NCBI GenBank assembly: GCA_903885895.1 | Contig: CAISKC010000424.1 | Coordinates: 1-5,290 of the forward strand | Reading direction: 5' to 3' | DNA from: an uncultured Legionella sp. | Lineage (GTDB): Bacteria; Pseudomonadota; Gammaproteobacteria; Legionellales; Legionellaceae | Length of the DNA: 5,290 nt | Part shown: positions 1-5,290 of the stretch, one piece after another | Layout: each line of letters begins with the position of its first letter | Position numbering within the stretch: position 1 is the first letter of the stretch | The notes under the pieces: model-generated | Seen by the model: only the letters and a program-made list of their open reading frames with translations | What the model was told of the DNA's origin: nothing | Database searches by the model: none | Made by a program: the position numbers and the translations under genes

Positions 1-1
1 C

Positions 2-112
2 ACCGTGGGGGTCGACGTGGCCACCGCTCCCGGCAAGGTGGTCTGGCGGAACGCCTTGTTCGAACTTCTGCAGTTCACCCCGACCACCGGCGAGGTGTTC
101 GACATCCCGATC
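2..112 (+). CDS. phaC: Internal fragment of a poly(3-hydroxyalkanoate) synthase (PhaC-like), foreign to the rest of the window
   Basis: Plus-strand frame 2 is open over 37 codons and is cut at both ends: it enters from the left edge and loses identity at the GATC at 109-112, after which it reads only five more codons to a TAG at 125-127. The peptide contains APGKVVWRNALFELLQFTPT (residues 9-28). It resembles the PhaC stretch TPGKVV-x-N-x3-x-LIQY-x-PTT that precedes the PPWIN motif in class I PHA synthases, which polymerise hydroxyacyl-CoA into storage granules. The PPWIN motif and the catalytic Cys-Asp-His residues would lie downstream and are absent. Of the 37 codons, 34 end in G or C and the segment is about 66% GC, against well under 40% in the flagellar genes. 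It therefore very probably comes from a different, GC-rich genome or locus. The family assignment rests on motif memory over a short peptide, so it is moderately sure. Confidence 0.66.
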
Positions 113-113
113 C
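109..113. other. Chimeric junction at a GATC site between GC-rich phaC-like DNA and AT-rich fliK DNA
   Basis: Base composition changes abruptly here: about 66% GC over 1-110, but about 23% over 121-180. On the plus strand the PhaC-like frame loses similarity after the Ile codon at 110-112. On the minus strand FliK-like composition (Asn/Ser/Thr-rich) runs up to about 114 and then continues as 12 Arg/Gly-rich codons that are merely the antisense of phaC, ending at a TGA at 75-77. GATC is the recognition site of Sau3AI, MboI and DpnII, so the join is what co-ligation of two unrelated restriction fragments would leave. An assembly misjoin is the alternative. No insertion-sequence ends, target duplications or att-like repeats are visible around it. 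Confidence 0.75.
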
Positions 114-1118
114 AGAAATATTGTTAGTGTTAATAGTATTGAAGCTTTTATTATTCTTCACATCAGTATTTAAAGCTAAATTTTGATTAGGACTAACAAA
201 AGTAGTCGACAAGTTCATCGCTCTATTTTCAATGACATCTTTTTTAACACTACCATCAATTGCGACTTGATTTAATACATTCCCAAATTGGGCTAAAGGA
301 TCTGCCCTATCATTTAAAGGGAGTGATTGTAAACTTTGAAATGTTACTGAGTTAGAACTTTTATCTATTAAATCTGGTTGTGCCAAGTTTATTTGAGAAT
401 CTGTAGGTCCTTGACTTGTCGAATTATTGGCAATAGCATCAGAACTCAATACTACTGGAGTGGTTTTTACTCCTAAGCGTGTATCTTCCCCCTTAGATAA
501 GAATGAGCTAATTCCAGCTTGAGGAGGAATGGCATCATTAAAAATAGTTGGACTGATGACGCCCCCACCCTTAGCAACAGCATCTGATACCAAATGACTA
601 TTTTTAACTAAGGAACTCCTACCCATAACTTCTGTACCTAATGATTTTTCATCAATTGAAAAATTTGACTGAGCCAATTGTAAACTCGACATATTCATTG
701 ACCTGCTCATATCAATTTGGGGTACTAAGTTGCTTTGGGGTACTAAGTTGCTTTGGGATACTGAGTTACTTTGATCGACTAAATTACTTTGACCTACTGG
801 ACTGCTTGGACTTGACGAACTATTCTGATTCACTTGATTTACCCAAGCAGAAAATGCCGCCGCAATACTAGGATCAAGACTTGTACTTGATAAAGTAATA
901 GCATCATCTTTGACATTGGGTAAATCTGTGATTTTTTCTCGACTGTCTTGCGTTGATGTTTTACTAGAAACTTTTCCAGCAAACTCTAGTTGCTGTGTTA
1001 AAACATTCTGAAATGGTGAATTTCCTTGGACATCTACTATATTTGAATTAGTAGAAGAAGTATCTCCTTCTACTGCACTTAATAAAGTAGGCGCCGTATT
1101 AATGGTCGACTGTATCAT
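114..1118 (-). CDS. fliK: Flagellar hook-length control protein FliK, N-terminal part (3' end lost at the junction)
   Basis: FliK is secreted by the flagellar export apparatus; it measures the growing hook and switches the substrate specificity of FlhB. About 335 genuine residues are present. They are rich in Ser, Asn, Gln and Thr, with few charges and no predicted membrane segment, as expected for the disordered, poorly conserved ruler half. Residues 110-133 are four tandem hexapeptides of the QSNLVP type. The conserved C-terminal Flg_hook domain that contacts FlhB is absent, because the frame runs into foreign DNA at 109-113; the 12 codons down to a TGA at 75-77 are antisense phaC, not FliK. 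The start is the ATG at 1116-1118, which overlaps the fliJ stop by 4 bases (ATGA) and has GGAG five bases upstream. Identification depends largely on position after fliJ and on composition, since no diagnostic domain is in the window. Confidence 0.8.
721..792. repeat. 18-bp tandem repeat, four copies, inside fliK
   Basis: Units lie at 721-738, 739-756, 757-774 and 775-792. Units 1 and 2 are identical (ggtactaagttgctttgg). Units 3 and 4 diverge by a few substitutions, and 793-810 is a much-decayed fifth unit. The period is six codons, so the frame is kept; on the minus strand it encodes QSNLVD, QSNSVS, QSNLVP and QSNLVP (FliK residues 110-133). The identical pair suggests a recent slippage or unequal-exchange duplication. 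Confidence 0.9.
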
Positions 1119-1576
1119 ATGCTCTCCGCGTGAGATTGTAAGAAGCGGCGTTGGTTACTTGAAAATTCATCCATTAACTTTTGCTCTATTCTGGATTCAA
1201 CTTTATATTGGGCTATTCGGTCGCGATCAATTAATACCTCATAAGAACGTTTCTTTTTTTGACATTCTTGCCATGCTTTTGTATAGCGCTCAATCGTCTG
1301 CGAAAATTCATTCATGACACGCTCGTGTTTAACAATTGCTTGGTCAAGATTGGATATAAAAGTGTTGTAATTATTTAAATCCCAGCCACTCATTCCCGAG
1401 TTAAGAGTTGTTTGATGACGCGACATATAATCCTCTCGATACTGCTCTAGGAGCCCTTGTTGTTTTCGTGATTCATTCATTTGATGATTGGCTGCTGCTA
1501 AGCGATTTTCAGCTTGAGATAAATCTCGTACAGCCAATTCTAAAAGTAGATTTAAGTTTTTTCTGGAATTTTCCAT
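1115..1576 (-). CDS. fliJ: Flagellar export chaperone / ATPase-stalk protein FliJ
   Basis: FliJ is the soluble coiled-coil component of the flagellar type III export apparatus. It inserts into the FliI hexamer like the gamma subunit of F1-ATPase, couples it to FlhA, and helps recycle export chaperones. The 153-residue product is close to the usual ~147 and is almost entirely helical, highly charged and Gln-rich. Recognisable family features are the N-terminal LLLELAVRDLSQAENRLAAA helix (residues 10-29), QYREDY near residues 45-50, the central loop with GWDLNNYNTFI (residues 64-74), and a second long basic helix to the C-terminus. The ATG at 1574-1576 has TAAGG eight bases upstream. The gene starts 23 bases after the fliI stop, the only non-overlapping junction in the operon, and its own stop overlaps fliK by four bases. 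FliJ proteins diverge strongly, but helix pattern, size and position agree. Confidence 0.93.
   Translation of the reverse strand: MENSRKNLNLLLELAVRDLSQAENRLAAANHQMNESRKQQGLLEQYREDYMSRHQTTLNSGMSGWDLNNYNTFISNLDQAIVKHERVMNEFSQTIERYTKAWQECQKKKRSYEVLIDRDRIAQYKVESRIEQKLMDEFSSNQRRFLQSHAESI
1124..1127 (-). promoter_or_regulatory. Ribosome binding site of fliK
   Basis: GGAG on the minus strand, five bases before the ATG at 1116-1118 and lying inside the last codons of fliJ. With the ATGA stop/start overlap it supports translational coupling of fliK to fliJ and fixes the fliK start. Confidence 0.65.
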
Positions 1577-1584
1577 AGTCTATA

Positions 1585-1589
1585 CCTTA
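1585..1589 (-). promoter_or_regulatory. Ribosome binding site of fliJ
   Basis: TAAGG on the minus strand with eight bases to the ATG at 1574-1576. It lies in the 23-base gap after fliI, so fliJ has its own initiation signal and does not rely on stop/start overlap. I see no hairpin or promoter-like element in this gap. Confidence 0.65.
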
Positions 1590-1599
1590 ACTAATCGAA

Positions 1600-3045
1600 T
1601 TAAGTCAGTAAATTGGTTAATTGCTGAATGCTTATTTCTAAAGAAGATTTTTCACCTTGGTCCTGTTGTAAAAAATTTTCTATATTTTGTCTTTTAGCAA
1701 TCGCTTCATCTAAAACTTCATCTCTACCCGCGACATACGCCCCTACATTAATTAAGTCACTATTCCTAGCGTACCTAGAATTCAGTTGCTTAAGCTTTCT
1801 CGCTAATTTTTGATGTTTATCATCAACAATGCTCGTCATTACTCGACTAATTGACTGTTCAATATCAATCGCAGGGTAATGTCCAGCTTCTGCTAAGTTT
1901 CTATTGAGAACTATATGTCCATCTAAAATTGCACGTGCAGCATCTGCAATTGGGTCCTGCTGATCATCACCTTCAGTCAGAACTGTATAAAAAGCGGTAA
2001 TGGATCCTCCACCTACATCACTATTACCCGCACGCTCTACTAAAATAGGTAGCTTTGCAAAAACTGAAGGCGGATATCCTTTAGTAGCTGGAGGCTCACC
2101 AATTGCTAATGCAATTTCACGTTGCGCCATTGCATACCTAGTTAATGAATCCATAATCAACAATACATGTTTACCTTGTGCGCGAAAATGTTCGGCTATA
2201 GCACAAGAATAGCTAGCCCCTTGTAAGCGCATTAGTGGTGAAACATCAGCAGGCGCAGCAACAACAACAGATCTAGCAATACCTTCTTTACCCAGGATAT
2301 TTTCTATAAACTCCTTGACCTCTCTGCCACGCTCGCCAATGAGCCCAACCACAATGACATCAGCAGTGGTATATCGAGCCATCATCCCCAAAAGAACACT
2401 TTTACCAACACCAGATCCTGCAAATAAACCCATCCTCTGACCACGTCCAACTGTTAGCATTGAATTAATCGCTCGAATACCAACATCTAAAATGTGATCA
2501 ATTGGCGCTCTATTAAGAGGGTTAATTGGAGTTGCAGTTAGCGTACTAAAATGCTTGGCTCTAAGTGGACCCAAATTATCTAAAGGCTTACCGGTTGCAT
2601 CTAATACGCGACCTAATAATTCGTCACCTACTGGTAATTGACTTAGGCCGATTAAGGATTCCGTAGTTAAAGCATTTTCTACATGCAGATTAATATCTTT
2701 ATTAAATACTTTTTTGGGTAGAATTTTAGTTGCCGGACCTACACCTTCAACGCTTGCTAATGGCATCAGATATAAGCAATCATTTTTAAATCCAACAACC
2801 TCTGCATCAACGGACTCTCCATCACGTAACAAAACACTACAGATACTCCCAATAGGTAAATATATCCCAGTGACTTCCATGACCAAACCAGTCATTTTAT
2901 TAATTTTTCCAGCCACCTCAATGACTTCTATCTTTTTAAGCGTTTGACGACAATTATGTAAATAATTTTCCCAGGAGTGATCAAATTCATTAGCTGAAGG
3001 CTCCCCTAATTCATCTCTCATCCTAGGACTCACGGGGCCATTCAT
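1600..3045 (-). CDS. fliI: Flagellum-specific export ATPase FliI (EC 7.4.2.8)
   Basis: FliI is the hexameric ATPase at the cytoplasmic base of the flagellar export apparatus. It unfolds and delivers rod, hook and filament substrates, and is held inactive by the FliH dimer. The 481-residue protein is slightly longer than the common 440-460. An F1-type N-terminal beta-barrel region covers about residues 40-110. Walker A is GSGVGKS at 210-216 (Lys215). The catalytic-glutamate loop GERGREV is at 237-243 (Glu238), and Walker B LLIMDS is at 295-300 (Asp299). The FliI/YscN hallmark GYPPSVFAKLP is at 323-333, and PAIDIEQSIS at 391-400 fits the F-type/type III ATPase signature. All catalytic residues are present, so the gene looks functional. 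The ATG at 3043-3045 overlaps the fliH stop (ATGA), with a GGGGAG site eight bases upstream. Flagellar rather than virulence T3SS identity follows from the fliFGH-fliJK context. Confidence 0.98.
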   Translation of the reverse strand: MNGPVSPRMRDELGEPSANEFDHSWENYLHNCRQTLKKIEVIEVAGKINKMTGLVMEVTGIYLPIGSICSVLLRDGESVDAEVVGFKNDCLYLMPLASVEGVGPATKILPKKVFNKDINLHVENALTTESLIGLSQLPVGDELLGRVLDATGKPLDNLGPLRAKHFSTLTATPINPLNRAPIDHILDVGIRAINSMLTVGRGQRMGLFAGSGVGKSVLLGMMARYTTADVIVVGLIGERGREVKEFIENILGKEGIARSVVVAAPADVSPLMRLQGASYSCAIAEHFRAQGKHVLLIMDSLTRYAMAQREIALAIGEPPATKGYPPSVFAKLPILVERAGNSDVGGGSITAFYTVLTEGDDQQDPIADAARAILDGHIVLNRNLAEAGHYPAIDIEQSISRVMTSIVDDKHQKLARKLKQLNSRYARNSDLINVGAYVAGRDEVLDEAIAKRQNIENFLQQDQGEKSSLEISIQQLTNLLT

Positions 3046-3713
3046 AACCCGCTCTCCCCTTGAGTTAATACACCTCCAGAATCTTTACCTAGAAACTCAT
3101 TGAGTATTTTCCAACGTGTCGACAAAGTGATGTCAATACTATTAGAATCCGTCTCTAAAAGACACCCTCCTTTATCTATTTGAGGATTTTCAACAATAAT
3201 CCAACCTTGCTCTTTTAAGTCTTCTGTCATATGTTTTTTAATAATTACAGCATCATGCGGATTTAAAATAATTTGCAGGGGAGGCTTCAAATTTGGCAAT
3301 AGATCTATTGCCTGTTTGATGATCTCTAGTAATGCCTGCTCATTAATCTTGAGTTCAGTTTTCAAGATAACTTTTGCAATATCTAAAGAAAGCTCTAAAA
3401 CATCTTCACAAATTGTTTCATTTTTTCGATCAAGTGAATCTTTAAATGATTGTGATATTTGTTTAATCCGTGACTTATCAACAGCCAATTCTTGTTTAGA
3501 AAGTTCCATTCCGGCAGCGTAACCTTCTTTTAAACCTCGGTCATAACCTTCTCGAAATGAATTTTCTAGTATTTTCTTTATCTTTTCAGGCGCAAAATTG
3601 ATTTCAGAAAGTTTTTTTGGCTCTTCATGATGCCTATTCCCTTGCTCTGAATACATCTCGGATTTAACACTTGAGCTAGATGTATCTGCCGATGATGTAT
3701 TAGACATATTCAT
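3042..3713 (-). CDS. fliH: Flagellar assembly protein FliH (negative regulator and C-ring tether of the FliI ATPase)
   Basis: FliH dimers bind the FliI N-terminus, restrain its ATPase activity and dock it to FliN and FlhA, resembling the b/delta stator of F1Fo. With the ATG at 3711-3713 the product has 223 residues (E. coli FliH has 235). Residues ~1-25 are Ser-rich and low-complexity. A GxxxG run with glycines at 56, 60, 64 and 68 is the typical FliH helix-dimer motif and starts a long helix. The C-terminal FliH/HrpE-type domain ends with the characteristic GGCLLETDSNSIDITLSTRW. A GTG at 3726-3728 would add five residues and an ATG at 3705-3707 would remove two; AAGGA at 3718-3722 lies four bases before the 3713 ATG and ten before the 3707 ATG, so the start is uncertain within a few codons. 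The gene overlaps fliG by 14 bases and fliI by four. No Trp occurs in the N-terminal region, unlike E. coli FliH. Confidence 0.95.
   Translation of the reverse strand: MNMSNTSSADTSSSSVKSEMYSEQGNRHHEEPKKLSEINFAPEKIKKILENSFREGYDRGLKEGYAAGMELSKQELAVDKSRIKQISQSFKDSLDRKNETICEDVLELSLDIAKVILKTELKINEQALLEIIKQAIDLLPNLKPPLQIILNPHDAVIIKKHMTEDLKEQGWIIVENPQIDKGGCLLETDSNSIDITLSTRWKILNEFLGKDSGGVLTQGESGL
3054..3060 (-). promoter_or_regulatory. Ribosome binding site of fliI
   Basis: AGGGGAG on the minus strand, eight bases before the ATG at 3043-3045, embedded in the last codons of fliH (encoding Gln-Gly-Glu-Ser). It is the strongest Shine-Dalgarno match in the window and fixes the fliI start at the ATGA overlap. 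Confidence 0.7.
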
Positions 3714-4701
3714 CTTGTCCTTTGCCACCTAATTCAATTTGACCCTCTTCTGCTAATCTACGCGCAACTTGTAAAATCTTTTTCTGCATTTGCTCAACAT
3801 CCGACAATTTGACCGGTCCACGAGTTTCCATCTCTTCTTTGATTAATTCAGCAGTTCTAGTCGACATATTGTTCAGGAATTTATTTTTCATTTCATCGGA
3901 TGATCCCTTAAGAGCAATAACTAAATGATCTTGCTCTACATCCTTTAGTATTGTTTGTATACCTTTATCATCAATTGATAAAATATCATCAAAAGTAAAC
4001 ATTTCATCCGTAATGGCCTGAGCCATTTCTTCGTCATAAGTCTTAATGCTATCCATGACCATCATTTCCACTTCACCACTCATGTAGTTCATGATTTCAG
4101 CTGCTGCGCGAACTCCTCCGATTTGTTTCTTATTTAAACTTTCATCACCAGATAAAAGAAGTTTAGTCAGAACGTCATTAAGTTCTTTAAGTGCCATTGG
4201 CTTCACACTATCTAATGTCGCTATTCGGAGCATGACATCTTGCCGCGTGTTGTCATCCAACACTGCCAAGATTTCAGATGCCTGATCTGGTTCTAAGTGA
4301 ACTAAAATAGTTGCAATAATTTGGGGATGTTCATTGTGTAACAAATCACCAACAATTTTTGCATCCATCCACTTCAAACTCTCAATACCATTCGCATCTT
4401 TATTTTGTGATATCCGGTCTAACAGTCCAATTGCAACATCGTCTCCCAATGCTTTGGTCAAAACCGATCTAATATACTCATATGAATCTGCTCCAAAAGC
4501 AGATTTAGAACCGGTTAATAATACAAATTCTGCTAAAGCACTTTCAACCTCTTCATGGTCAACACTAGTCAATGTCGCCATCGCTGCGCCAAGCTTTTGA
4601 ACTTCTCTAGGTCCCAAATGACGCATGACTTCTGCCGCTTCATCTTGGCCAAGTGCCAACATAAAAATTGCCGCCCGCATGACCCCCGATGTCTCAGCCA
4701 T
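3700..4701 (-). CDS. fliG: Flagellar motor switch / rotor protein FliG
   Basis: FliG forms the upper C-ring: its N-terminal domain clasps the FliF tail, the middle domain binds FliM, and the C-terminal domain exchanges torque with the MotA stator. With the ATG at 4699-4701 it has 333 residues (E. coli 331). Visible landmarks are LGPREVQKLGAAMA (residues 29-42), the FliM-binding EHPQ at 124-127, the MFTF hinge at 234-237, and the GPVKLSDVEQMQKKIL helix near 295-310. The torque-charge positions corresponding to E. coli K264, R281, D288, D289 and R297 are K265, R282, E289, E290 and K298, so every charge is kept. The gene overlaps the fliF stop by eight bases. A GTG at 4705-4707 would add two residues; neither start has a good Shine-Dalgarno, so translation probably depends on coupling to fliF. 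The sequence looks intact. Confidence 0.98.
   Translation of the reverse strand: MAETSGVMRAAIFMLALGQDEAAEVMRHLGPREVQKLGAAMATLTSVDHEEVESALAEFVLLTGSKSAFGADSYEYIRSVLTKALGDDVAIGLLDRISQNKDANGIESLKWMDAKIVGDLLHNEHPQIIATILVHLEPDQASEILAVLDDNTRQDVMLRIATLDSVKPMALKELNDVLTKLLLSGDESLNKKQIGGVRAAAEIMNYMSGEVEMMVMDSIKTYDEEMAQAITDEMFTFDDILSIDDKGIQTILKDVEQDHLVIALKGSSDEMKNKFLNNMSTRTAELIKEEMETRGPVKLSDVEQMQKKILQVARRLAEEGQIELGGKGQDEYV
3718..3722 (-). promoter_or_regulatory. Ribosome binding site of fliH (start-deciding)
   Basis: AAGGA on the minus strand, within the final codons of fliG. It is too close to serve the GTG at 3726-3728, which lies upstream of it. It therefore favours one of the two ATG codons, at 3711-3713 (spacing 4) or 3705-3707 (spacing 10). 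Neither spacing is ideal, so both may be used. Confidence 0.55.
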
Positions 4702-5290
4702 TGCCACTTACCCAGGTAGTAACAACGTCAGCAACCATTTTAGGATTTTCTTTAGCGAACTTACGTGCCGCCTCTAAATCTCTTTCATATCCCTTGGGAG
4801 CCATGAGTTGTAATTCAGGTCGATTATCAATCAATGCTGTCGGCGCTGGATTCATTCCTATTTGACCTTGGGTATTCATTGGTAATGCTCCCCCTCCAGC
4901 CATCTCTAATGCAGCTTGAGCTTCACCCGTTAAAAATTCGGGGCCTGTCAACTTGATTACCATCGGCTTTAGCAATTTTCTATAGAGGATGAATAATCCC
5001 ATCAGACCTAGTAGAAGTTTTCCTGCATCTTTAGCTGGTTCTATATATTCCGGATCTTTCCACATCGGAATACTTGGTAATTCAACCTCTTTTGGCTTCA
5101 AGAATGCTGTATTAACAACGCTTAAGGTGTCTCCACGCTCTTCACTATATCCCATAGCTTGTTTTGTTAATTCAGCTATTTGCTTTTTTTCATCATCGGT
5201 AAGTGGTCTGGTGGTGATCTTACCTTTTTTATCAGTTTCTTCTTTATCGTTCACAACAACTGCAACAGATACTCTTTTTATACTTCCAGA
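4694..5290 (-). CDS. fliF: Flagellar MS-ring protein FliF, C-terminal part (5' end outside the window)
   Basis: FliF subunits form the MS-ring in the inner membrane, the base on which the rotor and export gate assemble. The last 198 residues are present, in frame from the right edge; a full FliF has about 550, so roughly two thirds is missing. The visible start, GSIKRVSVAVVVN, is the conserved periplasmic ring strand. It is followed by the region with DDEKKQIAELTKQAMGY and by GDTLSVVNTAF (residues 53-63). A single transmembrane helix lies at about residues 88-104 and is capped by the basic YRKLLKP. A Gly/Pro/Asn-rich cytoplasmic linker leads to the amphipathic tail at 167-198 (YERDLEAARKFAKENPKMVA followed by a WVSGNG end), which binds the FliG N-terminal domain. 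A GTG at 5252-5254 lies within the conserved strand and is a Val codon, not a start. The stop overlaps fliG by eight bases. Confidence 0.97.
   Translation of the reverse strand, partial: SGSIKRVSVAVVVNDKEETDKKGKITTRPLTDDEKKQIAELTKQAMGYSEERGDTLSVVNTAFLKPKEVELPSIPMWKDPEYIEPAKDAGKLLLGLMGLFILYRKLLKPMVIKLTGPEFLTGEAQAALEMAGGGALPMNTQGQIGMNPAPTALIDNRPELQLMAPKGYERDLEAARKFAKENPKMVADVVTTWVSGNG

Noticed and set aside
75..113. Apparent C-terminal extension of FliK rich in Arg/Gly, ending at the TGA at 75-77.
   Set aside because: It is the antisense of the GC-rich phaC-like segment, beyond the GATC junction, and has a composition unlike FliK. It is not a real fusion protein.
641..1317. Plus-strand open frames at 641-871 and 1102-1317.
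   Set aside because: They lie antisense to fliK and fliJ. The first owes its repetitive Cys/Phe/Leu composition to the 18-bp repeat; neither has a convincing ribosome binding site or family resemblance.
1577..1599. Possible internal terminator or promoter in the fliI-fliJ gap.
   Set aside because: The 23 bases contain only a Shine-Dalgarno and AT-rich spacer, with no inverted repeat, T-run after a stem, or -35/-10 pair.
1600..3045. Possibility that fliI is a virulence type III secretion ATPase (SctN/YscN) or an F1 ATPase subunit.
   Set aside because: Flanking fliF, fliG, fliH, fliJ and fliK genes and the GYPPSVFAKLP motif place it in a flagellar operon; no injectisome genes are present.
11..3865. 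Recurrent GTCGAC hexamers (for example at 11-16, around 205, 1105, 3118 and 3860).
   Set aside because: They are scattered at irregular intervals inside coding sequence, occur on both sides of the chimeric junction, and show no common flanking sequence, so no shared function is supported.
1628..4600. Other plus-strand open frames of 60-90 codons opposite fliI, fliH and fliG.
   Set aside because: They are shadows of strongly conserved minus-strand genes, with no motifs, starts or spacing that suggest independent genes.

Overview
The window is a stretch of a flagellar structural/export operon, read entirely on the minus strand. In transcription order it runs from the right edge to the left: fliF (3' part only), fliG, fliH, fliI, fliJ, fliK (5' part only). 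This fliFGHIJK order is the classical arrangement in Beta- and Gammaproteobacteria. The flagellar DNA is AT-rich (roughly 35-40% GC by eye) with A/T-rich third codon positions. Together with the FliG, FliH and FliJ sequence style this suggests a low-GC, Gram-negative, flagellated proteobacterium, most likely beta- or gammaproteobacterial. The taxonomic call is an inference and is not firm.

Layout: 4694-5290 holds the C-terminal third of the MS-ring protein FliF; 3700-4701 the rotor/switch protein FliG; 3042-3713 the export-ATPase regulator FliH; 1600-3045 the export ATPase FliI; 1115-1576 the coiled-coil export chaperone FliJ; and about 114-1118 the N-terminal part of the hook-length ruler FliK. 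Genes overlap by 4 to about 14 bases everywhere except fliI/fliJ, which are 23 bases apart. This is one tightly coupled transcription unit whose promoter and terminator both lie outside the window. FliF and FliG build the MS-ring and rotor, FliH-FliI-FliJ form the cytoplasmic ATPase complex of the flagellar type III export apparatus, and FliK is exported by that machine to set hook length.

The first ~112 bases do not belong to this locus. They are about 66% GC, have almost only G/C at third codon positions in a plus-strand reading frame, and encode a piece resembling the interior of a class I PHA synthase (PhaC). The switch to AT-rich flagellar DNA falls exactly at a GATC tetranucleotide (109-112), where both the phaC-like frame and the fliK frame are cut off in mid-protein. 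The simplest reading is an artificial chimera (for example, co-ligated Sau3AI/MboI fragments in a clone library, or an assembly misjoin), not a natural gene fusion.

I found no novel system here. The flagellar part is ordinary and intact. The points worth a second look are the chimeric left end, an 18-bp tandem repeat inside fliK, conservative changes at the FliG torque residues, and a FliH N-terminus without the usual tryptophans.
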